A stretch of 41,357 nt of DNA, taken from positions 1 to 41,357 of the forward strand of contig JAIDUT010000097.1 in the NCBI GenBank assembly GCA_029060065.1, given 5' to 3'. Below are positions 34,431 through 41,357 of this stretch, in pieces. The translations under genes were made by a program, and so were the position numbers. Each line of letters begins with the position of its first letter. Position 1 is the first letter of the stretch. The DNA comes from Clostridia bacterium (GTDB lineage: Bacteria > Bacillota > Clostridia > Christensenellales > UBA3700). The notes under the pieces were generated by a model. That model had not been told where the DNA came from. It saw only the letters and a list, made by a program, of their open reading frames with translations, and did not search any database.

Positions 34431-34472
34431 ATCTCTAAAGCACTTTCACTTTATAAAGGTTTTTGCCTTTAT

Positions 34473-34501
34473 ATCTTAGCACTTCAATTATTGACTGTCA
34501 A
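34473..34501 (-). promoter_or_regulatory. SigA-type promoter of the ylxM-ffh unit
   Basis: On the minus strand TTGACA (34501-34496), 17 nt and TAAGAT (34478-34473), 43 nt before the ylxM ATG. Confidence 0.85.
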
Positions 34502-34535
34502 GAAATATTTAATAATAAATTTAAGAAAAGCGTAT

Positions 34536-34564
34536 AAAAAAAAACCGACCGAAGTCGGTTTTTT
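34536..34564. terminator. bidirectional intrinsic terminator of the orphan lipoprotein gene
   Basis: AAAACCGAC-CGAA-GTCGGTTTT with A and T runs on both sides (34536-34564). On the minus strand it ends in about nine U, just after the lipoprotein stop at 34580. Confidence 0.92.
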
Positions 34565-34579
34565 GTTTATTATGTCTTG

Positions 34580-35677
34580 TTAGTTTTCTGCAATATACGC
34601 TTTTACTGCGTCTATTGCGTCTTTCGGAATATTAACCTTTGTCGTTCCAAAATTAGAAAATTTAACCTTTACTTCAATTCCTGACGCTGTAATATGATCA
34701 TTAGGATAAGTATTATGACTTTCTAATATCTTAAATGAGATTCCAGAAATTCTTCCATTTGTAATTGCAATATTATAATCACCAAATATATCATAACTAT
34801 ACACATCATCCCCGCGTATCTCCTCACGTCTAAATTCTGAGCGTGATCTATAACCTGCGTCGGTCTTTATAAAATCACAATATCCTTGATATAATGCGCA
34901 CTGAAAAAAGAATATATAAAACAATTTACTATCAACTATATAACTTATTGAAATCTCTTCATCTTTATAATTGTAATCTGAAAGAGAATCTACATCCCAA
35001 ATTTTATTACCATTAGCTGAAGTCGCAAAATACAGACTATACAGTCTATTGTTATAATTAGTTATATAACAAGTACTATAATCTTTTAGATACAAAGATT
35101 CTTCAGAAAATTTATAACATATCTCGCCAATTTCCTCTCCATCTTTTTGGCTGAAATCCATCGAACAATTATAATATTTATTATACTGTAAAATCGAAGC
35201 CCAAGCGCTTGCGGAAGGAGTTTGTCCGACTTCTTCAGCAGGGGTATAAAAACGATATTCATTACTACCATTAATTTTGTAATTCACTACGTAGACTGCT
35301 CTTTTGCAAGTATAGTCGGAAAGACTTGAAATTTGTCCGCTTGACTTTTCGATATACTCTACTTCGCCTTTTTCTGCGCTTACAAGAGCGTCCATAAGTT
35401 CTTCTTTAATAGCGAGTTCGTTAATTTCCTCTTGAGTAAGGTCAGAAATCTTTTCGTAAGCTACGTACTCCGCCGTAAACGACATTCCACTAATCTCCTC
35501 CGCCAAGAAACCTTTTACTGCGTCTTCTACACTATCGTAAGTTGTTTGCGATATTGCGCCGACGAATGGCTCGCCGTAATCTTGAGGCTCGTCGTCATTG
35601 TCATTACAACCGACAAAAGCCAAGACGCAAGAAATAGCCATAAGCGCTATCAAAATTGTTGCTACTGTTTTTTTCAT
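34580..35677 (-). CDS. orphan lipoprotein, 365 residues, unknown function
   Basis: Residues 1-24 are a lipoprotein signal with lipobox FVGC (C24), followed by an acidic linker (NDNDDEPQD). I recognise no domain. There is a weak internal echo: VEDAVKGFLAEEISG near the N-terminus and AIDAVKAYIAEN at the C-terminus. Tyr, Ser and Asp are abundant. The middle of the gene (about 34,730-35,110) is more AT-rich and uses ATA, AGA and TTA codons more than the neighbouring housekeeping genes, suggesting transfer. AAGGAG precedes ATG 35677, and the gene has its own promoter and terminator. It sits with the divergent Xre gene in the usually tight ftsY-ylxM interval. Confidence 0.8.
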   Translation of the reverse strand: MKKTVATILIALMAISCVLAFVGCNDNDDEPQDYGEPFVGAISQTTYDSVEDAVKGFLAEEISGMSFTAEYVAYEKISDLTQEEINELAIKEELMDALVSAEKGEVEYIEKSSGQISSLSDYTCKRAVYVVNYKINGSNEYRFYTPAEEVGQTPSASAWASILQYNKYYNCSMDFSQKDGEEIGEICYKFSEESLYLKDYSTCYITNYNNRLYSLYFATSANGNKIWDVDSLSDYNYKDEEISISYIVDSKLFYIFFFQCALYQGYCDFIKTDAGYRSRSEFRREEIRGDDVYSYDIFGDYNIAITNGRISGISFKILESHNTYPNDHITASGIEVKVKFSNFGTTKVNIPKDAIDAVKAYIAEN

Positions 35678-35714
35678 TTGATTTTTCTCCTTATAAATTT
35701 ATTTGATTAAGTCT

Positions 35715-35744
35715 ATTATAATGTTAGACATATCGAACAGTCAA
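35715..35744 (-). promoter_or_regulatory. SigA-type promoter of the orphan lipoprotein gene
   Basis: On the minus strand TTGACT (35744-35739), 18 nt and TATAAT (35720-35715). The palindrome 35752-35769 lies 8 nt upstream of its -35, so the adjacent regulator could act here. Confidence 0.75.
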
Positions 35745-35751
35745 GCAAAAA

Positions 35752-35769
35752 TGTAAGATATATCTTACA
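35752..35769. promoter_or_regulatory. perfect 18-bp palindromic operator candidate
   Basis: TGTAAGATATATCTTACA is a perfect palindrome. It contains a -10-like TAAGAT and ends 8 nt before the Xre start codon, a typical place for autorepression. Confidence 0.75.
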
Positions 35770-35777
35770 CTAACAAT

Positions 35778-35984
35778 ATGAAAAATTTATTTCCTCAAAG
35801 ACTAACCGAACTGCTGAAAATTAATAATTTATCCAAGAGAGCGCTTGCAAGAGAAATCGGAGTTTCCGTTGCGAGCATTTCCGATTGGTCTACGGGTAAA
35901 GTTCAGCCGACTGCTGAAAATATTTATTTAGTAGCAAAATATTTTAATGAGTCGTCAGACTATCTCTTGGGTCTTGAAGACTAA
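35778..35984 (+). CDS. Xre/Cro-CI-type helix-turn-helix regulator, 68 residues
   Basis: The protein is a single HTH_3-type domain: FPQRLTELLKINNLSKRALA, REIGVSVASISDWSTGKVQP and AENIYLVAKYFNESSDYLLG. It binds DNA as a dimer; the perfect palindrome just upstream is the likely site. No Shine-Dalgarno is visible before ATG 35778 (ACACTAACAAT), so translation may be weak or use a very short leader. It is divergent from the orphan lipoprotein gene, with 100 nt between start codons. No toxin partner is seen. Confidence 0.88.
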   Translation: MKNLFPQRLTELLKINNLSKRALAREIGVSVASISDWSTGKVQPTAENIYLVAKYFNESSDYLLGLED

Positions 35985-36001
35985 ATTGAACATTGTTCAA
36001 T
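35985..36001. repeat. palindrome ATTGAACATTGTTCAAT, first of two copies
   Basis: An 8+1+8 perfect palindrome beginning at the base after the Xre stop codon. Its core TGAACATTGTTCA is repeated in the terminator hairpin at 36073-36085. The 470-nt gap 35985-36454 holds this, the terminator, dispersed repeats and element C. Confidence 0.75.
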
Positions 36002-36063
36002 CATATTAAGTGTTTATAAAAATTGATTAAAAACATAATGATAAACTGCATATAAAAAAATTA

Positions 36064-36101
36064 TTCCCATAACTGAACATTGTTCAATTATGGGAATTTT
36101 T
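36064..36101 (+). terminator. intrinsic terminator of the Xre gene
   Basis: TTCCCATAACTGAACA-T-TGTTCAATTATGGGAA (36064-36096) with one mismatch, followed by TTTTTG. The apex reuses the GAACATTGTTC core of the palindrome at 35985. Confidence 0.85.
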
Positions 36102-36141
36102 GTTGATATGTGTCGATAAAATAGGTTGAGATAACTCTATT

Positions 36142-36274
36142 CATTTCACCTTGAGCGAAGCGTAGCGTAGTCGAAAAATCTTTACCTTTTTATACTGTTG
36201 AGATTTCTCCACTACACTTCGTTTCGGTCGAAATGACATAACACTAGATTTCTCCACTGCGGTCAAAAAGACAT
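36142..36274. repeat. dispersed repeat, three units, copy 5
   Basis: CATTTCACCTTGAGCGAAGC with GTAGTCGAAAAATC (36142-36180), the opposite unit GTTGAGATTTCTCC...GGTCGAAATGACATA (36197-36240) and a partial third unit AGATTTCTCCACTGCGGTC (36246-36264). The first two are inverted relative to each other. Confidence 0.8.
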
Positions 36275-36287
36275 CAGGAGCCATATT

Positions 36288-36449
36288 GTTCGACGAGAAG
36301 GGAGATAGGCAAAAAATAAAATAGCGGATTTTTTGTCAAGATAGTCTTTGGCGAGGGGCGTCGTACTTTATGTACGTCGGCATGAGCCAAAGGCTGTATT
36401 GGCGGAAAAGACGCATTTTAGATTTGACTAGCCTCACTTCAAGGCGAAC
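36288..36449. repeat. long-hairpin element C, 162 bp, downstream of ftsY
   Basis: The left end GTTCGACGAGAAGGGAGATA matches elements A, B and E. The right end CCTCACTTCAAGGCGAAC forms the terminal inverted repeat. The internal arms AGTCTTTGGC and GCCAAAGGCT pair (10 bp, one G-U), and the apex is CGTAC-TTTAT-GTACG (36362-36376). It ends 5 nt before the ftsY stop codon. Confidence 0.8.
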
Positions 36450-36454
36450 ACAAA

Positions 36455-37348
36455 CTAAAATAACTCATCGATAAAGAACTTAGCGTCAAATTCGAGCAGG
36501 TCATCAATCCCTTCGCCTACGCCTATAAAACATACCGGCAATTCTTTTTCGACGGAGATTGCAAAGACTACTCCGCCCTTTGCCGTGCCGTCGAGCTTAT
36601 TTAGGATAATGCCGTCCATATCTATAATTTCGTCGAAAGCCTCTACTTGCGACAAAGCGTTTTGTCCTGTAGTAGCATCAATTACTATATACGTGCGATA
36701 GTCAGCCTCGGGATATTCTCTTTCTACAACCTTATTTATTTTACCAAGTTCATTCATAAGGTTTTTCTTATTTTGAAGTCTACCTGCCGTATCTATCAAG
36801 ACTACGTCAGTGTCTTTTGCCTTTGCCGACTTAATAGCGTCGAATACAACTGAAGCCGGATCACTTCCTTCGTCATGCTTGATAATACGCACCTTGGCTC
36901 TGTCCGCCCATACTTCAAGCTGTTCGCCTGCGGCGGCTCTGAAAGTGTCTGCGGCGGCTAGAACTACGCTCTTGCCTTTATTCCTAAAATATTTGGCAAG
37001 TTTGCCAAGAGCCGTAGTCTTACCTACGCCGTTTACTCCAGCTACCAATATTACCAAAGGATAGGAATATTCTTCAATATCATAATTGATTGCGTCAATC
37101 ATTATGCTTTTGAGAAGTTCTTTGCCGTCCTCAGCCTTTTTTATCTTCTTCTTAAAACAAGCGTCCTTGAACTCCTCGAGAATCTGTTCCGTAGCCTCTA
37201 CGCCAAGGTCAGAAGAAATTAAAGTATTCTCTAATTCTTCGTAAAACTCGTCGTTAAGCTCTCTTCCTGCAAAGAGTTGGTACATCTTTTTAGAAAAGGC
37301 TTCTTTGGTACGTTTTAATCCTTTTATAAGTTTATCAAAAAATCCCAT
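36455..37348 (-). CDS. ftsY: signal recognition particle receptor FtsY
   Basis: The 297-residue NG-domain GTPase has GVNGVGKTTALGKLA (from 104), AADTFRAAAGEQLEVWADR, DTAGRLQNKKNLMNEL, NKLDGTAKGG and the C-terminal PVCFIGVGEGIDDLLEFDA. It lacks a long acidic A domain, as usual in Firmicutes, and starts with a short amphipathic MGFFDKLIKGLKRTKEAF membrane-targeting helix. It receives SRP-ribosome complexes. AAGGAG precedes ATG 37348. It follows smc after 284 nt filled with repeats. Confidence 0.98.
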   Translation of the reverse strand: MGFFDKLIKGLKRTKEAFSKKMYQLFAGRELNDEFYEELENTLISSDLGVEATEQILEEFKDACFKKKIKKAEDGKELLKSIMIDAINYDIEEYSYPLVILVAGVNGVGKTTALGKLAKYFRNKGKSVVLAAADTFRAAAGEQLEVWADRAKVRIIKHDEGSDPASVVFDAIKSAKAKDTDVVLIDTAGRLQNKKNLMNELGKINKVVEREYPEADYRTYIVIDATTGQNALSQVEAFDEIIDMDGIILNKLDGTAKGGVVFAISVEKELPVCFIGVGEGIDDLLEFDAKFFIDELF

Positions 37349-37372
37349 AGGACACTCCTTTTTATTTTAATA

Positions 37373-37415
37373 GGTTGAGATTTCTCCATTACGCTACGCT
37401 CCAGTCGAAATGACA
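37373..37415. repeat. dispersed repeat unit, copy 6
   Basis: GGTTGAGATTTCTCCATTAC, then GCTACGCTCCAG and TCGAAATGACA. It is nearly identical to the unit at 28425-28467 and lies 25 nt upstream of the ftsY start codon, between it and element E. Confidence 0.85.
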
Positions 37416-37440
37416 GATATTACCTGGATTTTTTACTTCC

Positions 37441-37632
37441 CATTCGGTGAGGAGGGAGATAGCGAACCATATTCGCTGGAGCGAGTGCGGAGATTAGTTG
37501 TATTTTTGCCCGTGCTAGGGCGAAATGAAGTCGTCAAATGTACTTGCCGTACATGTCGACTTCTTGAGTCCCGACGTTAGGGTAAAAAGACGGCTGATAT
37601 ACGCAGTCGGTGACTACTAGTAACAACCTCTG
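37441..37632. repeat. long-hairpin element E, about 190 bp, abutting the smc stop codon
   Basis: The left end CATTCGGTGAGGAGGGAGATA is the terminal motif of elements B and C. An internal pair GCGAA...TTCGC (37462-37476) follows. 37487-37610 aligns without gaps with element D, including the apex ATGTAC-TTGCC-GTACAT (37538-37554). The right end reaches the smc stop codon TAG at 37633-37635. The 284-nt gap contains nothing else apart from one dispersed repeat unit and the ftsY ribosome-binding site. Confidence 0.8.
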
Positions 37633-40600
37633 CTACGCACTTGGTTCGGCTTGCTTCACCGCATCGGCTAGGTTAACCGCAACTACCTTGGATACGCCCT
37701 TTTCCTGCATGGTTACACCGTACAATCTATCGGCAAGTTCCATAGTAGGCTTACGGTGAGTAATGACGATAAATTGAGTTTCGTCGCTAAATCTCTTGAG
37801 GTATTGAGCGAATACGCCTACGTTACCGTCGTCAAGCGCGGCTTCTACCTCGTCGAGAATACAGAAAGGCATAGCTTTCATTCTCAATATGGCGAATAGA
37901 ATTGCCATAGCTGTAAGCGCCGTTTCACCACCGCTCAAAAGCGTGATTGACTGCAACTTCTTGCCCGGAGGCTCTGCCAATATCTCTATACCCGCATCGA
38001 GCTCCGATTGCCCCTCTTCCGTAGGCAATATTACGAGTTTACCGCTACCGCCACCAAAGAGTTCCTTAAATATGACTTCAAAGTTTTTGCTTATCTTTGT
38101 AAATTCCGTATTAAACTGATCAAGAATTTGCTTGGATAATTGCGCAACAATCTTAGTCAAATCGTTATACGTATTCTCAAGGTCGGTAATTTGCGACACA
38201 TAAGTTTGATACGTTTCGTCTACTGCCTTAAAGTCTTGGATAGCGTCTACGTTGACGTTGCCTATTTCCTTTATAGACTTATTGAGTTGACGAATTTCCT
38301 GCTTAACTGTAGTGATATCAAATTCTTCAAAACGCAGTGGCAACGCCGTTTCGTAGTCAAGGTCGTATTCTTCTTTCATCTTGACTTGCATAGCGGTCAT
38401 AGTATCTTCAACCCTTTGAAGTTCGTTCTCGCACTTAACCTTATTTTCATTGATAGACATAAGGGCTTTGCCCGCATTGTCCTTTCTCTCAACAAGTTCG
38501 CCTATAAGCTCATTGAGTTTCTTTTTATATTCGTCAGCCTCAGCGACTTGAGCGTTGATCTCTTCAAGTTGTTTTTGGTACTTCTCGGGAAGTTCTACGC
38601 TCTTATCTTCCGTCATTCTAGCTATTATCTCTTGCAAATTGGCAAGATTTGCGCGTTGTGACGAATTCTCCTCGGTGAGATTCTCAATCTCGCCCTTAAG
38701 TCTTGCTATATTCTCCAAGTCGTTGTCAATAGTAGCCTGCAACTTAGCGCAACTCTCTCTTAATTGAGTAAGTTTTTCGTTAAGTTGATCTCTTAGACGG
38801 TTTTTCTCTTCATATTCCTCTCTGGTCTTTGACGCTAAAGAGTCTACGTTGAGTTTTGCCACGCTAAAATCTTTTCCCTTTTCGCCAAGAATTTGCAATG
38901 CGTTGTCAATATTCGTCAAACGCTCCTCAAATTCTCTCTTGGATGACTTCCTCTCGTTCAAAGACGTCAAGATAGCGTTGATATTAGTTACGACCTTATC
39001 GAGTTTACCGTTTTCCGTAGCGACAGACACTTGGAAATTCTTAATCTCCTCGGTATATCCCTCCAACTGCTCCTCGTAATCGGCAAGGTCGCCGTCATCG
39101 GACGCCAATCTCTTTTCCAGTTTAGCTTTTTCGTCAATCAACTTCTGCAAAAGTTTTTCGTTGTCCTCGATAATTCTCTCATACGACAAAGCCTTTGTCG
39201 TATTACCTCTTCTCGAACCGCCGGTGATTGCTCCGGTCGTGCTCAACAAGTCGCCTTGAAGCGTAACGATTTTTACGGAGTATCTATACTTCCTAGCTAT
39301 CGCAACAGCATTATCCATAGTGTCTACGATAAGCGTTCCGCCAAGCAAGTTAGAGAAAACGCTGTCGTACTTTTTATCGTAACTAACTAATTGGTCGGCA
39401 AGTCCGATACAACCTCTCTCTCTTAAAATACCGCTAAATTCTCTAGGTAAATCTCTTCTTTTAACGCTGGTAAGCGGTAAGAAAGTCAATCTGCCGTACT
39501 GTCTTTCTTTCAAATAATTGATGACGTATTTTGCGTCCTCTTCGTCCTCGACGACGATATTTTGGATACCTCCGCCCAAAGCCACTTCAATAGCAGTTTC
39601 GTACTCTTTAGGCACTTTGACAAGGTCAACAACTACGCCCAAAACTCTGTCTTTGAGTTCTCTGTCGTACTCTCTGTCGCTCATCAAGCTCTTAACTGCG
39701 CTGTTAAAAGCTCCGTATTCCTTCTTGAAGTTTTTATACGTTTCAATCTGCTGTCTGCAAGCCGATATGCGAATATTTACGTCGCCCAAGTTGCTTCTTG
39801 CAAGGTCTTGTTCTTCTTTGAGCTTTTTAATCTCGCTCAACACCTCGTTACGGCTGATTGCCATTCTGTTGAGGTCATTTTTCTTGCTATTGACAATTTT
39901 TTCGTATTCTCTTTTTTGAGTTTCGAGCTCTTTTAACTGCTTATCATACTCGGCAATTTCGCCATTGAGTTCCGCAATACGGTTGAGGATAAACTCTTTC
40001 TGCGTAGTCAACTTACCGATATCAACCTTAGTTTCGCCCTCTTGCGTAACTGCGTTGATAAGTTCTTGATTGGCATTCTTTATCTTTTGATCTCTGTCTA
40101 CAATATCGTTGACGATACTTACGTACTCGTTGTTGCAAGACGCGAAATCTCTGTCGGCTTCACGCTTGTCCTCGACTGCCATATTGTAATGCTCTTGAAC
40201 CGTCTTGAGCTCCGCATTCTTCTCTTCTAGCGCTTTTTCGCTCTGCAGAATACGCTCCAAGCAGTCTTTTTTCTGGGTATTGAGAGAATTGATTCTCTCT
40301 TGCAAATTCTTGCCTTCGCCTCTGACTGCCTCAGTCTTGACGGCTATCTCGGTACGCTTATCTCTTAGCTTATCGATTTTGACATCAACATTGTGCAATT
40401 CGATATTTCTCTTGTTGTATTCCAAGCTCAAGTCTTCGCTTTCTTTGTACTTTTGGTTGTACTCTTCGATATAGCCTTGCAACTTGGAGTTGATTCTGTT
40501 CTTATTGCTCTCGTGGTTCTCAAATTGATATATGTATTCATTGGCCTCAAGCTCTCTCAATCTATACTTCAAATTGAGGTAATTGTGCGCGTCGTTACTT

Positions 40601-41223
40601 TGGCGCTCCAAAGTATTACGCTGACCCTCGAGCGTATCTTTAGCAATTCTGATTTGGTCGATATTGGCTTGAGTTTCGGCAAGTTTTTTCTCCGTTTCTT
40701 TCTTACTCTTCTTAAAGCCAAGAACGCCTGCCGCGTCTTCAAAAATGCTTCTTCTTTCTTCCGGCTTAGCGTTGATAATCTCGTTGATTCTACCTTGACC
40801 GACAATGCTGTAGCCCTCTTTACCGATACCGGTATTGCGAATAATTTCCTGAATATCTTTGTATCTGCATTGAGTATGGTTAATAAAGTACTCGCTGTCG
40901 CCGGAACGGTACAACTTTCTCGTCAATATCAACTCGTCCATATCGTAGTTGAATATTCTCGACGTGTTGTCAAAGGTCAAAGATACTTCGCAAAATGACA
41001 ACTCCTTACGGATTGCCGTACCTTTGAAAATGACGTCTTGCATATTCTTACCACGCAATGTCTTGGCTCTCTGCTCTCCAAGCACCCATCTTACAGCGTC
41101 GACAACGTTGGACTTACCGCAACCGTTTGGACCTACGATAGCCGTAATACCCTCGTTGAGCGGAACGTCAATTTTGTCCGCAAACGACTTGAAGCCGAAT
41201 GCTTCCATTCTTTTGAATATCAT
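37633..41223 (-). CDS. smc: chromosome partition protein SMC
   Basis: The full-length 1196-residue condensin ATPase has an N-terminal Walker A GPNGCGKSNVVDAVRWVLGE (from about 32). A long coiled coil (about 170-500) leads to the hinge (about 515-660, with VALGGGIQNIVVED and TTGAITGGSRRG) and a second coil (about 670-1000). The C-terminal head has signature LLSGGETALTAMAILFAIL and Walker B FCILDEVEAALDD. It forms dimers with ScpA and ScpB (not in this window) to organise the chromosome. GAGG precedes ATG 41223 and a promoter lies at 41268-41296. Confidence 0.99.
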   Translation of the reverse strand: MIFKRMEAFGFKSFADKIDVPLNEGITAIVGPNGCGKSNVVDAVRWVLGEQRAKTLRGKNMQDVIFKGTAIRKELSFCEVSLTFDNTSRIFNYDMDELILTRKLYRSGDSEYFINHTQCRYKDIQEIIRNTGIGKEGYSIVGQGRINEIINAKPEERRSIFEDAAGVLGFKKSKKETEKKLAETQANIDQIRIAKDTLEGQRNTLERQSNDAHNYLNLKYRLRELEANEYIYQFENHESNKNRINSKLQGYIEEYNQKYKESEDLSLEYNKRNIELHNVDVKIDKLRDKRTEIAVKTEAVRGEGKNLQERINSLNTQKKDCLERILQSEKALEEKNAELKTVQEHYNMAVEDKREADRDFASCNNEYVSIVNDIVDRDQKIKNANQELINAVTQEGETKVDIGKLTTQKEFILNRIAELNGEIAEYDKQLKELETQKREYEKIVNSKKNDLNRMAISRNEVLSEIKKLKEEQDLARSNLGDVNIRISACRQQIETYKNFKKEYGAFNSAVKSLMSDREYDRELKDRVLGVVVDLVKVPKEYETAIEVALGGGIQNIVVEDEEDAKYVINYLKERQYGRLTFLPLTSVKRRDLPREFSGILRERGCIGLADQLVSYDKKYDSVFSNLLGGTLIVDTMDNAVAIARKYRYSVKIVTLQGDLLSTTGAITGGSRRGNTTKALSYERIIEDNEKLLQKLIDEKAKLEKRLASDDGDLADYEEQLEGYTEEIKNFQVSVATENGKLDKVVTNINAILTSLNERKSSKREFEERLTNIDNALQILGEKGKDFSVAKLNVDSLASKTREEYEEKNRLRDQLNEKLTQLRESCAKLQATIDNDLENIARLKGEIENLTEENSSQRANLANLQEIIARMTEDKSVELPEKYQKQLEEINAQVAEADEYKKKLNELIGELVERKDNAGKALMSINENKVKCENELQRVEDTMTAMQVKMKEEYDLDYETALPLRFEEFDITTVKQEIRQLNKSIKEIGNVNVDAIQDFKAVDETYQTYVSQITDLENTYNDLTKIVAQLSKQILDQFNTEFTKISKNFEVIFKELFGGGSGKLVILPTEEGQSELDAGIEILAEPPGKKLQSITLLSGGETALTAMAILFAILRMKAMPFCILDEVEAALDDGNVGVFAQYLKRFSDETQFIVITHRKPTMELADRLYGVTMQEKGVSKVVAVNLADAVKQAEPSA

Positions 41224-41267
41224 AAAACCTCACAATTATGCCCATATGGCAACAATTTTACTGATAT

Positions 41268-41296
41268 ATTATAACACAACTGATACGCTTTCGCAA
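41268..41296 (-). promoter_or_regulatory. SigA-type promoter of smc
   Basis: On the minus strand TTGCGA (41296-41291), 17 nt and TATAAT (41273-41268), about 45 nt before the smc ATG. Beyond it, to the window end, the sequence is AT-rich with nothing I can name. Confidence 0.8.
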
Positions 41297-41357
41297 TAAA
41301 AATTCAATATTATATTTTTAATAAGTATATACATTTAGACATCTCTTTGATTAGTTC

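Noticed and set aside
35985..36001. Possible LexA (SOS) box in GAACATTGTTC
   Set aside because: The Gram-positive SOS box needs GAAC-N4-GTTC; here the spacing is three and the site lies after a stop codon, not at a promoter.
35778..36101. Toxin-antitoxin module around the Xre gene
   Set aside because: No second small gene lies beside it on either strand; only the divergent lipoprotein is present.
37889..40998. Several plus-strand open frames opposite smc
   Set aside because: They are antisense shadows of a full-length SMC gene with intact motifs.

Overview
The window looks like a piece of the core chromosome of a low-to-moderate GC, Gram-positive-type bacterium of the Bacillota, most likely an uncultured gut-type member of the Clostridia. 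The evidence is the conserved gene order smc-ftsY-ylxM-ffh-rpsP-khpA-rimM-trmD-rbgA-rnhB-yraN and comM-dprA-topA-trmFO-hslV-hslU, which is close to the Bacillus/Clostridium arrangement. Strong SigA-type promoters, GGAGG Shine-Dalgarno sites, a Cys-rich clostridial HisRS and an IscR-IscS-IscU operon agree with this. I see no rRNA, tRNA, CRISPR array, phage or transposase gene. Species-level assignment is not possible from what I can see.

Layout. 1-3 kb: a truncated PTS-EIIC-like membrane protein, a small DtxR/MntR metalloregulator, a multi-pass membrane protein and a 50-residue zinc ribbon. 3-8 kb: hemW and lepA on the minus strand, then LUD and GDPD genes on the plus strand. 8-13.6 kb: the isc operon (iscR-iscS-iscU plus a 45-residue membrane microprotein) with a clear promoter and operator, then glyA, then a 547-residue zinc-ribbon protein of unknown function. 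13.6-24.7 kb: aspS, hisS, hslU, hslV, trmFO, topA, dprA, comM. 24.7-27.8 kb: an accessory pair of lipoprotein genes, one fusing a carbohydrate-binding-like domain to a GT-C-like membrane domain. 27.8-34.5 kb: rplS, yraN, rnhB, rbgA, a DUF1292 gene, trmD, rimM, khpA, rpsP, ffh, ylxM. 34.5-36.5 kb: an AT-rich islet with an orphan lipoprotein and a divergent Xre regulator. 36.5-41.3 kb: ftsY and smc.

Most of the genes are housekeeping: translation and tRNA modification (aspS, hisS, trmD, trmFO, rimM, rpsP, rplS, rbgA, lepA), protein targeting (ffh, ftsY, ylxM), chromosome handling (smc, topA, dprA, rnhB), proteolysis (hslUV) and Fe-S assembly (iscRSU).

The most unusual signal is non-coding. Five intergenic gaps hold long imperfect hairpin elements of about 68-190 bp that start 0-15 nt after a stop codon, always in the same orientation to the upstream gene. 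They share a terminal motif and/or an apical GTAC-N5-GTAC hairpin with compensatory base changes. In four of the five gaps the element is followed by a second dispersed repeat (GTCATTTCGAC...GGAGAAATCTC in the minus-strand sense). I treat these as a composite repeat system, either a non-autonomous mobile element or a 3'-UTR RNA structure. Everything here is read by eye; no searches or folding were run.
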